A DNA stretch of 64,000 nt from IMG/VR virus record IMGVR_UViG_3300023199_000051, positions 62,001 to 126,000 of that record; one strand, given 5' to 3'. Shown here piece by piece: positions 9,663 to 16,804 of this stretch (position 1 is the first letter of the stretch; every line of letters begins with the position of its first letter). Position numbers and translations under genes: made by a program. The DNA comes from a virus. The notes beneath the pieces were generated by a model, which was not told where the DNA came from, did no database searches, and was given only the letters and a program-made list of their open reading frames with translations.

Positions 9663-12600
9663 ATGGCTGCACAGGATCATAGCCGGTTGAGGCGTCGAGC
9701 ACCGATCGACATGGATGATGCTCCCGGTGACCTGCCGGAGCGCGGCGTCGTCGAGCCTCTGTCGCTGGCCGATGCTGCTCGGACTTACCGGGCGCTGGGC
9801 ACCCTTGGCCGGAAGATCCTGCCCTACCTCGAACAAGCCCGAGACGTCGTGTGCACACCGGTCGGGCGCCGCACTGTGATCAAGTCGCTGGACTACGTGT
9901 GCGCCACGCAAGCCAAGTCCCGTGTCAGCCGCAAGGCCCTCAGGGTCGAGCCCAAACTCGTCGAGAGACTGGCTACCACCATCGAGCGGTCACCCTGTGG
10001 CTGCGGCGTGTCGCCTGCGCAGCAGAAGCGTGCCGTGGAGTACCTGCACGCGCTGTCGCAGACCATCGAGCCGGTCCCTATCGGTGGCGGTGAGACGATC
10101 TACTCCGGCGAGATGGGCGTCGATGCAGCCGCCATGTGGCAGATGATGACCCAGGACCTGTACGGCGACAACGACCTCGTTGCGCTAGCGGTCCGCGAGG
10201 CCCTGCAGAACAGCTCCGACGCCGTCAACACGGCACAGCGTTCGCGCGGGGAGCACGGCATCACGCCGGGTGAAGGGTACTTCGCTGTCACCTGGGAGGA
10301 AGACGAGGGTGGTGAGACAGGCACGCTGACCTTCGAGGACAACGGCGTCGGGATGAACCAGGACATTCTCATCAACAAGTTCCTGGTGCTTGGCGCCACC
10401 GGCAAGGGCGAGGACGTGGAGAGTGTGGGCGGCTTCGGGGTCGCCAAGGCCGTCATCCTCGGCGTGACCCCGACAGGGCGGTGGGAGGTTCACACCCGCG
10501 ATCTGGGCGCCAAGCCCATTCCGGGTTCGATGTCCTACGACGTCTACCGCATGCCCTACCGACAAGGCACCAAGATCGTCTGCTACGACGTCCCCACCAA
10601 GGACATGTACAGCCGCGTGTTCAGCGCCTGGTACGCGGTCGAGCAGCGCATCAAGGCCATCCTCGCCTTCAGTGACACTGGCCGCATCGACCTGCTGTAC
10701 AACGGGCTGCCCGTGACCACGAGCTTTCCACGTCGCCGCGGCTTCCACCTGAAGTACGCCGACCTCGACTGGGGTGATGGCAATGAGGTCACCGTCAAGC
10801 GCTACCGCCGCACGGCAGGGACAGGTTCTGGCAACTTCTACGTCCGGCTGGTCACAGGCAGCGGCGTGGGCGAGTCGAGCCTCATCCAGTTCACAGAGGG
10901 TCCAGGCGGTGACACGATCATGAAGTCGGACATCGTCATCGACATCCGCACGACCAACCGGCCCCGCGACACCGAGTACCCCCTCAATGCCAGCCGCGAC
11001 CGCTTCAAGAGTGCGTCGAGTGCTAGCTGGGCCTTCCGTCAGCTCAAGGAGACGTTCATCCGCGAGTCGGCCAGCGCCGATGAAGATCGGGAGTATGACA
11101 CGCTGCTTCCAGACTCATCCGACCCCAAGGAGCGGAAGGGAGCGGAGCAGTTCGGTGCGGCTATGCGGAAGGTGATGGAGGACGATGACTTCAAGGCGAT
11201 GTACGACGAGGTCATGGGCGTCGCCTCCGAGTTCTACGAAGAGCAGCAAGAGGTGAAACAGGAGCCAGACGTCTCCAAGGGAGAGCGTCAGGTACCCGTA
11301 CCTGGGGAGAAGAAGCCGGATCCCTATGCAGGCTGGCGGCAAGTGCAGCGTGCCATTCCGAAGACGGCCGAAGAGGCCGACACGACTGAAGGGCGCAGGA
11401 AGCTCGGTGAGGCCATCGAGGTGGTCCTCACTGACATCGAAGGTGGGAAGCCGGGGCAGCTCGTGTGGGGTGACACCAAGGATGCCCTCACGAGCTTGCA
11501 GGCTGGAGGCAGCATCAACGACTGGCAAGCCAAGGCGCTGCTCGATGCCTTCGACAAGGCCCCTGACATCCAGGCCAAGGACAAGGACCAGGTCGGTACG
11601 AGCAACGTAGCGACCAGCATGACGCTGTCCGAGCTGGGCAAGCGGGTCAGCGATCTTGTACAGCGCAATCCAGCTGTGCCCGCCTACGTCAAGGAGGAGG
11701 TGAAGAAGAAGGCAAGCAAGGTCAACCCGTTCGGCACGGCAGGTGCGGTCAAGATCAGCCGTCAGAACTACGACAAGCGCAAGGCCCGGCGCTTCCTGAA
11801 GAAGGCTGCGAAGTACATCCCCATGCTCGTGCTGTGGGACATCACGCTACGCATGATCGCGCAGGAGGGTGGCGTTCAGATCCCCTTCCGCCCCGGCTTT
11901 GTCCTCGACGACACCGTGCGGGGTGTGTGCGCCTCGGAAGGCGAAGCGGGCAGCTACGAGTTTCGCAACTACGTGATGGTTCATCCTGACCGCCTCAAGG
12001 AGACCGTCAAGGCCCACAAGAACCACCCGAACGCCATCGCCACCTACCTACACACGGTCGCGTGCCACGAGATCGCACACCTCCCCCGCATCGGGCAGGG
12101 CCACAACGAGAGCTTCGTCGTTGCTCGCGAAGACCTGGCCTTTGGCACGGCACACCTGCTGCCCGCCATCGAGAAGGCAGTCGTCAAGACGCTCAAGCTC
12201 GACCCCAAGCCAAGCAAGGCGCTGCGGAAGAAGCTCAATGCTGCCCGCCGTGAAGGCCGCAAGCAGGGTCGTGACCAGTATCGCGACAAGGTCAAGAAGC
12301 TGCGGAAGCAGCTCCGAGAGCTAGAGGCCGATGCTGCCAAGGACGACAGGGACGTGGACAAGCTGCTCGACGAGTACGAGGACATTCGCCAGGACCGGGA
12401 TCGCCTCAAGCGCATCGTCGAGAGTCGACAGGAGGCTACTGGCGCGCTGGTGGCACGCCTCAACGCCCTGGTCGACTACCACGACTTCCGCGCGTGGCTC
12501 AAGCAGAGCGGCACTCCGTTCCTACCAGAAGGGACCAGCGCTCTCGACTTCCTGGACTGGCTCGATCAGCACCCTCGTATGGCAGCTGATGCCTTCTTGG

Positions 12601-12734
12601 AGACGTCCGGCGTCGAACAGCTCCGCGTTCAGATGCGCACTGATCCTCGCATGCCCGAGGAGTACCAGAAGATCATCGAGGAGGGCGGGCAGAAGTCCAC
12701 GCTGACACACAAGTTCATCCCCGACCTCCAGTGA
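9663..12734 (+). CDS. GHKL (Bergerat-fold) ATPase fused to a zincin-type metallopeptidase-like domain
   Basis: 1023 aa, ATG start 7 nt after a GGAGG site. Residues about 170-265 hold the GHKL ATP-binding motifs: N-box REALQNSSDA (178-187), G1 DNGVGM (226-231) and G2 GGFGVAKA (256-263), as in Hsp90, MutL, MORC and histidine kinases. Around residue 802 is HEIAH followed by H814, a zincin HExxH with a likely third ligand, resembling SprT-like metallopeptidases. A charged coiled coil follows (about 855-935). The fusion suggests an ATP-driven clamp or remodeller coupled to proteolysis or metal binding. It heads a plus-strand pair with the HExxH membrane protein downstream. Role unknown; cf. GHKL ATPases in anti-phage systems and topoisomerases. 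Confidence 0.85.
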   Translation: MAAQDHSRLRRRAPIDMDDAPGDLPERGVVEPLSLADAARTYRALGTLGRKILPYLEQARDVVCTPVGRRTVIKSLDYVCATQAKSRVSRKALRVEPKLVERLATTIERSPCGCGVSPAQQKRAVEYLHALSQTIEPVPIGGGETIYSGEMGVDAAAMWQMMTQDLYGDNDLVALAVREALQNSSDAVNTAQRSRGEHGITPGEGYFAVTWEEDEGGETGTLTFEDNGVGMNQDILINKFLVLGATGKGEDVESVGGFGVAKAVILGVTPTGRWEVHTRDLGAKPIPGSMSYDVYRMPYRQGTKIVCYDVPTKDMYSRVFSAWYAVEQRIKAILAFSDTGRIDLLYNGLPVTTSFPRRRGFHLKYADLDWGDGNEVTVKRYRRTAGTGSGNFYVRLVTGSGVGESSLIQFTEGPGGDTIMKSDIVIDIRTTNRPRDTEYPLNASRDRFKSASSASWAFRQLKETFIRESASADEDREYDTLLPDSSDPKERKGAEQFGAAMRKVMEDDDFKAMYDEVMGVASEFYEEQQEVKQEPDVSKGERQVPVPGEKKPDPYAGWRQVQRAIPKTAEEADTTEGRRKLGEAIEVVLTDIEGGKPGQLVWGDTKDALTSLQAGGSINDWQAKALLDAFDKAPDIQAKDKDQVGTSNVATSMTLSELGKRVSDLVQRNPAVPAYVKEEVKKKASKVNPFGTAGAVKISRQNYDKRKARRFLKKAAKYIPMLVLWDITLRMIAQEGGVQIPFRPGFVLDDTVRGVCASEGEAGSYEFRNYVMVHPDRLKETVKAHKNHPNAIATYLHTVACHEIAHLPRIGQGHNESFVVAREDLAFGTAHLLPAIEKAVVKTLKLDPKPSKALRKKLNAARREGRKQGRDQYRDKVKKLRKQLRELEADAAKDDRDVDKLLDEYEDIRQDRDRLKRIVESRQEATGALVARLNALVDYHDFRAWLKQSGTPFLPEGTSALDFLDWLDQHPRMAADAFLETSGVEQLRVQMRTDPRMPEEYQKIIEEGGQKSTLTHKFIPDLQ

Positions 12735-12752
12735 TCCCAGGAGTCTACTCCT

Positions 12753-13259
12753 ATGCTGCCCTTCTACAGGGTGATCGTCGCCCCTCGTTTCCTGGGACTG
12801 CTCTCCGAGCTGGCCCCGATCAGCATCGGCAACATCACCATCTGGCCTTTCGTCATCGTCCGCGACTCCATGGGAGAAGTTGAGGAGCGGCATGAAGCCA
12901 TCCACGTCCTCCAGCAGGGAGAGTGTGCCGTGCTGGTTGTCCTGGCTTTGCTCGCCGCAGCTGCCCTGACCACCCCCCTGCTCCTGTTCCTGCTCCCCTT
13001 CCTGCTGCCTGCCGGATGGCCGCTGTACGCGCCGCTGTACTACAGCTCCTACGCCATTGCATGGCTGTGGTACTCGAAGTCATGGAAGACGCGAGCTGCA
13101 GACCTCCAGAACCGCTGGGGCCTACGGCGCAAGCCCAACACCCGCGGCAAGGTGGCCTACCTGTCCATCCCCTTCGAGCAAGAGGCGTATGCCAACGAGG
13201 ACAGCAAGTCCTACCTCGACAAACGCCCCCTGCTTGCCTGGGTGCGATTCTCTGTCTAG
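12753..13259 (+). CDS. Membrane protein with HExxH metallopeptidase-like motif
   Basis: 168 aa. Residues 47-51 read HEAIH (HExxH), just before two or three hydrophobic segments (about 59-90 and 95-112). A conserved-looking FEQEAYANE near residue 141 could supply the third zinc ligand, as in small integral membrane peptidases. It sits 18 bp behind the GHKL-zincin gene and is probably co-transcribed, so two HExxH proteins are paired. AGGAGT precedes the ATG. Peptidase activity is inferred from the motif alone; substrate unknown. Confidence 0.75.
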   Translation: MLPFYRVIVAPRFLGLLSELAPISIGNITIWPFVIVRDSMGEVEERHEAIHVLQQGECAVLVVLALLAAAALTTPLLLFLLPFLLPAGWPLYAPLYYSSYAIAWLWYSKSWKTRAADLQNRWGLRRKPNTRGKVAYLSIPFEQEAYANEDSKSYLDKRPLLAWVRFSV

Positions 13260-13263
13260 CAGC

Positions 13264-13587
13264 TCATCCTGCATCCTCAGTCTGTCGGGCCTTCCGGTGG
13301 GCACTGAGCACTCGCCGCATTTCTGGCTTGCTACGCGACACCGTGCGGATTTGATGGCTCCGATCGAGTAGCACATTGCTGCCCTGCTTCGCGCAGTGAT
13401 CGGTCTCGCCATTGTCCCACCACACCCGATCTCCGGCTGCGAGAGGGCACATGCCGTCAGACGTCCACTTCTTCCAACGCACGACGACGCCGCGGTAGTC
13501 GTGCCCGCCACCTGCATCACCCAGCTCTACAACACGCATGGTGCGGTAGTTGGTCTGGCCTGCCTTCCAGCAAAGGTCATCTGGCAC
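13264..13587 (-). CDS. Small hypothetical protein
   Basis: 107 aa, unrecognised. I chose GTG at 13587 because AGGAGG lies 8 nt before it; an upstream start at 13644 has no such site. The protein starts VPDDLCWKAGQTNYRT and contains several Trp and Cys residues (VVRWKKWTSDGMC, GDRVWWDNGETDHC) with a basic C-terminus, like a small beta-rich (SH3 or OB) domain. It converges on the HExxH membrane gene with a 4-bp gap. Confidence 0.6.
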   Translation of the reverse strand: MPDDLCWKAGQTNYRTMRVVELGDAGGGHDYRGVVVRWKKWTSDGMCPLAAGDRVWWDNGETDHCAKQGSNVLLDRSHQIRTVSRSKPEMRRVLSAHRKARQTEDAG

Positions 13588-13650
13588 CGCACGCCTCCTG
13601 GCTCTCAGAGCACTACACCATGAGACTGTAGCGTGTCGTGCCACAAGATG

Positions 13651-14244
13651 CTAGGCAGCGCCTACGAACTGCTGCCAGTCTTCGGGGAGCCCTTGCTTCT
13701 GCAGGATGATGCGCAAGCTCTCGCGCGCATTTGGCTGTGACGGTCGCTGGGGCAGGAAGCCGGCCTCTTCAGGTGTCTTGTCTCCCTTGGCGTGGTTGCA
13801 CGGCTTGCAGGCCGTCACCACGTTGTCCCAGCCCGTGACCGGTACCTTGTGCCCACTCCACGGCAGCTTGACCAGCACGCGACGCTCAGTGCCGCGACGG
13901 ACCTCGAAGCTCCGCGAGCGCGGCACGACGTGGTCGAGGGTGAGCTTGTGGGTTGCTGGAGAGCCGTCACGCCGCAGGGGCCGGATCCCGCAGTACACGC
14001 AGGCGTACCGGTCGCGGGCGAAGACGTTGGCACGCTTGTAGCGCACCCGGCCACCATCGCTGACATACTCCTTGACGGCCACGACGCTGGGCCACGCCAT
14101 CTCGAAGTTTGCCGAGCGAATGACCTTGCCAGCTGCTTCGCAGATCACGTTGACCTTCTCGGCGAGGATCAGGCACACAGCCCGCTCCCACGACACGACG
14201 TGGAGCGGTGCGAAGTCGGCGTTGAGTACGAGTACGGAGTCCAT
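13651..14244 (-). CDS. HNH endonuclease
   Basis: 197 aa; ATG at 14244, just after the tRNA array. It matches the bacterial/phage HNH family that begins with a VLNADFAPLHVVSW-type segment. Catalytic region: CVYCG with the later CKPC forming a zinc knuckle, LDHVVPRSR as the core HNH His motif, WDNVVTACKPCNHAKGD as the NxxxxC..CN..K element. Such enzymes act as free-standing homing nucleases or packaging nicking enzymes; next to tRNAs a homing role is attractive, but no insertion target is visible. Family is well supported, role is not. Confidence 0.9.
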   Translation of the reverse strand: MDSVLVLNADFAPLHVVSWERAVCLILAEKVNVICEAAGKVIRSANFEMAWPSVVAVKEYVSDGGRVRYKRANVFARDRYACVYCGIRPLRRDGSPATHKLTLDHVVPRSRSFEVRRGTERRVLVKLPWSGHKVPVTGWDNVVTACKPCNHAKGDKTPEEAGFLPQRPSQPNARESLRIILQKQGLPEDWQQFVGAA

Positions 14245-14298
14245 GACGATCGTCCCTGCCGGAGAATCTACATCGCGTGTGCATGGTCTGCAACAAAG

Positions 14299-14374
14299 TG
14301 GCGCCCTCGGCAGGGCTCGAACCTGCACCCGTCGGCTTAGGAGGCCGCCGCTCCTCCAGTTGAGCTTCGAGGGC
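14299..14374 (-). tRNA. tRNA-Arg (CCT)
   Basis: 7-bp acceptor GCCCTCG/CGAGGGC, T-loop TTCGAGC, anticodon loop CTCCTAA, encoded CCA. Last gene of the leftward array. Confidence 0.92.
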
Positions 14375-14378
14375 ATTG

Positions 14379-14455
14379 TGGAGCGCCCAGGGGGACTCGA
14401 ACCCGCCAACGCACGGCTTAGAACACCGGTGCTCATCCAGTTGAGCTTCAGGCGC
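14379..14455 (-). tRNA. tRNA-Arg (TCT)
   Basis: Acceptor GCGCCTG/TGGGCGC, T-loop TTCGAGT, anticodon loop GTTCTAA, encoded CCA; reads AGA/AGG. Confidence 0.9.
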
Positions 14456-14460
14456 ATGTA

Positions 14461-14537
14461 TGGAGCTGCCGGCGGGAGTCGAACCCGCACCTCCAGGGAT
14501 GAAAACCCCGGCGACCTTCCAGTGGTTCCACGGCAGC
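14461..14537 (-). tRNA. tRNA-Glu (TTC)
   Basis: Acceptor GCTGCCG/CGGCAGC, anticodon loop TTTTCAT, T-loop TTCGACT, encoded CCA. Confidence 0.9.
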
Positions 14538-14543
14538 GTGAAG

Positions 14544-14618
14544 TGGTGCGCAGACAGGGACTCGAACCCTGGACAGCCCCCATGTAAAGGGGGATCCTCA
14601 CCGTTCGGACTTCTGCGC
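14544..14618 (-). tRNA. tRNA-Val (TAC)
   Basis: Acceptor GCGCAGA/TCTGCGC, anticodon stem CCCCC/GGGGG with loop TTTACAT, encoded CCA. Confidence 0.92.
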
Positions 14619-14621
14619 AGA

Positions 14622-14697
14622 TGGTGGAGCCAGTGAGAATCGAACTCACCACAGCTTGCTTGCAAGGCAGGCTCGCCCCCTTGGAACATGTGACCCC
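14622..14697 (-). tRNA. tRNA-Ala (TGC)
   Basis: Acceptor GGGGTCA/TGGCTCC, anticodon loop CTTGCAA, T-stem GTGAG/CTCAC, encoded CCA. Confidence 0.9.
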
Positions 14698-14704
14698 ATC
14701 GCAG

Positions 14705-14780
14705 TGGAGTGGGTGACGGGAGTCGAACCCGCCTGGGCCGGCTTGGAAGGCCGGTACCTCACCATCGAGGAGACACCCAC
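14705..14780 (-). tRNA. tRNA-Gly (TCC)
   Basis: Acceptor GTGGGTG/CACCCAC, anticodon stem CCGGC/GCCGG with loop CTTCCAA, encoded CCA. Confidence 0.92.
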
Positions 14781-14782
14781 AT

Positions 14783-14831
14783 TGGAAGGTTCGAAGACAG
14801 CCTCTTCGACGGACACTCTGGCTACCCTTCC
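14783..14831 (-). pseudogene. Possible tRNA remnant
   Basis: A 49-nt piece between two tRNA genes has terminal arms GGAAGG/CCTTCC, an internal hairpin (TCGAAGA/TCTTCGA) and a T-loop-like TTCGAAC, but no room for D and anticodon arms. It may be a decayed tRNA or just a processing hairpin. Confidence 0.25.
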
Positions 14832-14841
14832 TCTCGCCATC

Positions 14842-14909
14842 TGGAGCCCCGCCGGACATCGAAGTCCGCATGGCGGGATACAACGCCGCACTAGGCGCCT
14901 GCACGGGGC
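14842..14909 (-). tRNA. Atypical tRNA, possibly Tyr (GTA)
   Basis: 68 nt with encoded CCA. Acceptor GCCCCGT/GCGGGGC and T-stem CGGAC/GTCCG pair well, but the T-loop is 6 nt (TTCGAT), positions 8-9 are absent, the D-stem is 3 bp, and the anticodon arm has 4 bp (GGCG/CGCC) with an 8-nt loop TTGTATCC. If U33 is the second T the anticodon is GTA. No standard Tyr tRNA exists in the array, so this may fill the gap, or it may be degenerate. Confidence 0.5.
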
Positions 14910-14910
14910 A

Positions 14911-14988
14911 TGGTGTGAGGAGGTGGGACTTGAACCCACAGCGCACCTCTTCAGCGAGGCTGCCCCTCCCTGCTGGCACCCTCCTCAC
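14911..14988 (-). tRNA. Atypical tRNA with 8-bp acceptor stem, identity unclear
   Basis: 78 nt with encoded CCA. All stems pair: 8-bp acceptor GTGAGGAG/CTCCTCAC, D-stem TGCC/GGCA, anticodon stem GCCTC/GAGGT, T-stem GTGGG/CCCAC with loop TTCAAGT. The anticodon loop has only 6 nt (GCTGAA) and base 26 is missing. An 8+5 acceptor-T branch is typical of tRNA-Sec and allo-tRNAs, but there is no UCA anticodon or long variable arm. GAA after T33 would be Phe; unresolved. Confidence 0.55.
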
Positions 14989-14997
14989 ATTGATAGG

Positions 14998-15073
14998 TGG
15001 CTGGGGCGGCGGGAATCGAACCCGCGGTGACCGGGACCAAAATCCGGTGCCTTACCGACTTGGCTACACCCCA
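14998..15073 (-). tRNA. tRNA-Gln (TTG)
   Basis: Acceptor TGGGGTG/CGCCCCA, anticodon stem CCGGA/CCCGG with loop TTTTGGT, encoded CCA; close to the bacterial Gln consensus. Confidence 0.92.
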
Positions 15074-15077
15074 GCAA

Positions 15078-15148
15078 TGGAGGCGGCGCCCGGAGTCGAA
15101 CCGGGACGGCTGAGGTTGCAACCCAGCCTCCGGCCGCCGGTCACCGCC
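15078..15148 (-). tRNA. tRNA-Cys (GCA)
   Basis: 71 nt. Acceptor GGCGGTG/CGCCGCC, anticodon stem CTGGG/CTCAG with loop TTGCAAC, encoded CCA. Confidence 0.9.
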
Positions 15149-15155
15149 CATCAAG

Positions 15156-15231
15156 TGGCTGCCCCTTCAGGGATCGAACCTGAGTCTCTCGGTTCAGAGC
15201 CGAGTATCCATGCCAGCTGGACCAAGGGGCA
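15156..15231 (-). tRNA. tRNA-Gln (CTG)
   Basis: Acceptor TGCCCCT/AGGGGCA, anticodon stem CTCGG/CCGAG with loop CTCTGAA, encoded CCA. Confidence 0.92.
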
Positions 15232-15234
15232 ATG

Positions 15235-15310
15235 TGGTTGAGGCCCTGGGAGTTGAACCCAGCACGCTGCACTTATCAGGCGCGGCAGAGCTACCGGCAT
15301 CTCGACCTCA
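15235..15310 (-). tRNA. tRNA-Ile (GAT)
   Basis: Acceptor TGAGGTC/GGCCTCA, anticodon loop CTGATAA, T-loop TTCAACT, encoded CCA. Confidence 0.88.
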
Positions 15311-15311
15311 A

Positions 15312-15389
15312 TGGCGCCTCGTCTGGGACTCGAACCCAGCACCTCTCGATTAACAGTCGAGCGCTTCGAACCAGTTGAGCTTCCGAGGC
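15312..15389 (-). tRNA. tRNA-Asn (GTT)
   Basis: Acceptor GCCTCGG/ACGAGGC, anticodon stem CTCGA/TCGAG with loop CTGTTAA, encoded CCA. Confidence 0.92.
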
Positions 15390-15393
15390 AAGA

Positions 15394-15468
15394 TGGTACT
15401 GCCGGCGGGATTCGAACCCGCACCTCCCCGGCTGAGAACCGAGTGACCTTCCTGTAGTCGACGGCAGC
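15394..15468 (-). tRNA. tRNA-Glu (CTC)
   Basis: Acceptor GCTGCCG/CGGCAGT, anticodon loop TTCTCAG, T-loop TTCGAAT, encoded CCA. The next 77 nt (15469-15545) hold no recognisable tRNA. Confidence 0.9.
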
Positions 15469-15545
15469 GTGTGGACGAGGCAGTTTTTGCAGCCGGCTAC
15501 TGCCCCCGACGACACGTCCCGTGCCGGGTCTTCTGCAGACCAAGA

Positions 15546-15620
15546 TGGTAGCGCGGGTTGGAGTTGAACCAACGAACTGAGGGGTATGAACCCTCCGTGC
15601 GACCGTCGCACCGCCGCGCA
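15546..15620 (-). tRNA. tRNA-Met (CAT), initiator-like
   Basis: Anticodon stem GAGGG/CCCTC gives the three stacked G:C pairs typical of initiator tRNA, loop TTCATAC, and bases 1 and 72 do not pair (T/T), also an initiator trait. The T11:A24 pair is elongator-like. Encoded CCA. Confidence 0.85.
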
Positions 15621-15626
15621 TCAAAG

Positions 15627-15702
15627 TGGTCGGGGTAGCAGGAGTCGAACCTACCGCTTCTTGCTCCCAAAGCAAGCGTCGCACCAACGCGACTCTACCC
15701 CG
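15627..15702 (-). tRNA. tRNA-Pro (TGG)
   Basis: Acceptor CGGGGTA/TACCCCG, anticodon stem CTTGC/GCAAG with loop TTTGGGA, encoded CCA. Confidence 0.92.
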
Positions 15703-15709
15703 AGTGAGG

Positions 15710-15787
15710 TGGCGGGAATGACGGGGCTCGAACCCGCTGACTCCGACGTGACAGGCCGGTGCATCGTCCAACTTCTGCTCCATCCCC
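15710..15787 (-). tRNA. tRNA-Asp (GTC)
   Basis: Acceptor GGGGATG/CATTCCC, anticodon loop CTGTCAC, encoded CCA. Confidence 0.9.
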
Positions 15788-15788
15788 A

Positions 15789-15866
15789 TGGGGTGAATGA
15801 CGGGTCTCGAACCCGCTACCTCGCGGCCCACAACCGCACGCTTCGACCACTTCAGCCTCATCCACC
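15789..15866 (-). tRNA. tRNA-His (GTG)
   Basis: Carries the His-specific extra 5' G (G-1) opposite C73; acceptor GTGGATG/CATTCAC, anticodon loop TTGTGGG, encoded CCA. Confidence 0.92.
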
Positions 15867-15867
15867 A

Positions 15868-15943
15868 TGGCACCCTCAGCGGGGATCGAACCCGCAACCT
15901 CTGCCTTCGGAGGGCAGCGCTCATCCTGTTGAGCTTCGAGGGT
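15868..15943 (-). tRNA. tRNA-Arg (CCG)
   Basis: Acceptor ACCCTCG/TGAGGGT, anticodon stem CTGCC/GGCAG with loop CTCCGAA, encoded CCA. A perfect 8-bp hairpin (GAGAGGGC/GCCCTCTC) sits at 15947-15968 before it. Confidence 0.92.
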
Positions 15944-16003
15944 GCAGAGAGGGCTGGTAGGCCCTCTCGCAGACCATACGTATGCACGATGTCAAAGAAG
16001 AAA

Positions 16004-16079
16004 TGGCTGGGGTGGTGGGACTCGAACCCACAGCCGCTCGATTCGTAGTCGAGTGCTCATCCAGTTGAGCTTCACCCCA
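16004..16079 (-). tRNA. tRNA-Arg (ACG)
   Basis: Acceptor TGGGGTG/CACCCCA, anticodon stem CTCGA/TCGAG with loop CTACGAA, encoded CCA; needs A34-to-I editing to read CGN. First tRNA of block 2. Confidence 0.92.
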
Positions 16080-16104
16080 TCAGGTGGACCGTAGCCCACA
16101 AACG

Positions 16105-16142
16105 ACGAAGCCCCCGAGGCCGTGAGGCGCCGGGGGCTTCGT
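16105..16142 (-). terminator. GC-rich hairpin ahead of tRNA block 2
   Basis: 12-bp arms ACGAAGCCCCCG and CGGGGGCTTCGT around a 14-nt loop. On the minus strand it is followed by TCGTTTG, a poor U-tract. It lies between the promoter at 16322-16350 and the first tRNA of block 2, so it could end a short leader RNA, act as an attenuator or be a processing site. A near copy lies at 17014-17053. Confidence 0.5.
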
Positions 16143-16315
16143 TGAGGCTGTGTCTGTTCGACGGCTACCTCATGCCACCCCCGGCTGCGGGCTCGTTCGG
16201 GATCTGATGATCCGCGACTCGCCGCACCACGCATGTACCCGTACCTTCGGGCCTGGCGGCTCGCTGGGATCTGGGGGTGGTTGGGAAGGTGAGCATGGAA
16301 GGTGTACCTCTGTCT
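16143..16315 (-). ncRNA. Candidate leader or small RNA before tRNA block 2
   Basis: No gene is visible between tRNA blocks. A sigma70-like promoter (16322-16350, minus) would start RNA near 16315, and the strong hairpin at 16105-16142 could end it, giving a transcript of about 210 nt. The equivalent arrangement occurs before block 1. Whether it is a stable RNA or only the pre-tRNA leader cannot be told from sequence. Confidence 0.3.
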
Positions 16316-16321
16316 GCCTCA

Positions 16322-16350
16322 GGTCTACTGGACCTGGCCGCTGCCGTCAA
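16322..16350 (-). promoter_or_regulatory. Sigma70-like promoter for tRNA block 2
   Basis: Minus strand: TTGACG (16345-16350), 17-nt spacer, TAGACC (16322-16327). It faces the second tRNA block. Confidence 0.5.
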
Positions 16351-16363
16351 GAAAAAGGTGAAA

Positions 16364-16452
16364 TGGAGGAGAGTAGAGGAGTCGAACCCCCACGCGCGGA
16401 GCGCACCCCCAGCTTTCGAGGCTGGTCGCCGGCCTTCCCAGCGGTACTCTCC
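16364..16452 (-). tRNA. tRNA-Ser (CGA)
   Basis: 89 nt with long variable arm. Acceptor GGAGAGT/ACTCTCC, anticodon stem CCAGC/GCTGG with loop CTCGAAA, encoded CCA. Last gene of block 1. Confidence 0.92.
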
Positions 16453-16455
16453 AGG

Positions 16456-16544
16456 TGGAGGAGAGAGGCGGAATCGAACCGCACGGCTTGTCACCGCGCA
16501 CCGGGTAGCAACCGGCCCCCCGCACCAGCTAGGGGTCTCTCTCC
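16456..16544 (-). tRNA. tRNA-Ser (GCT)
   Basis: 89 nt with long variable arm. Acceptor GGAGAGA/TCTCTCC, anticodon loop TTGCTAC, encoded CCA. Confidence 0.9.
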
Positions 16545-16550
16545 ATGAAG

Positions 16551-16626
16551 TGGCAGGCGCGGTGGGACTCGAACCCACAGCCGGCGGGTTTGGAATCCGC
16601 TGCTCGGCCAGTTGAGCTTCACGCCT
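16551..16626 (-). tRNA. tRNA-Trp (CCA)
   Basis: Acceptor AGGCGTG/CGCGCCT, anticodon loop TTCCAAA, discriminator G, encoded CCA. Confidence 0.9.
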
Positions 16627-16631
16627 TCAAG

Positions 16632-16718
16632 TGGTGCTCGGGGCGGGGGTCGAACCCGCACGGGATTGCTCCCACCAGGGCCTAAACCTGGCGCGTCTTC
16701 CGCTTCCGCCACCCGAGC
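16632..16718 (-). tRNA. tRNA-Leu (TAG)
   Basis: 87 nt with long variable arm. Acceptor GCTCGGG/CCCGAGC, anticodon stem CCAGG/CCTGG with loop TTTAGGC, encoded CCA. Confidence 0.92.
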
Positions 16719-16723
16719 AAGGG

Positions 16724-16799
16724 TGGTGGGCTGTCTGGGGATCGAACCCAGCGCCTCCAGATTAAGAGTCTGGTGCATCGCCAATGATGCTTACAGCCC
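16724..16799 (-). tRNA. tRNA-Lys (CTT)
   Basis: Acceptor GGGCTGT/ACAGCCC, anticodon stem CCAGA/TCTGG with loop CTCTTAA, encoded CCA. Confidence 0.92.
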
Positions 16800-16804
16800 G
16801 CAAG

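Noticed and set aside
15469-15545. 77-nt gap searched for a Thr tRNA
   Set aside because: Ends with a TGG like other genes but no T-loop, anticodon arm or acceptor pairing could be drawn.
15947-15968. 8-bp hairpin within tRNA block 2 as a terminator
   Set aside because: No U-tract on either strand and tRNAs continue on both sides; more likely a processing signal.
14245-15987. Long minus-strand reading frames across the tRNA array
   Set aside because: They run through ordinary tRNA genes; only the HNH part below 14244 is coding.
14291-16615. Plus-strand reading frames with repeated SRTR/NPQPL/GVEPA peptides
   Set aside because: These are antisense translations of conserved tRNA T-arms, not genes.
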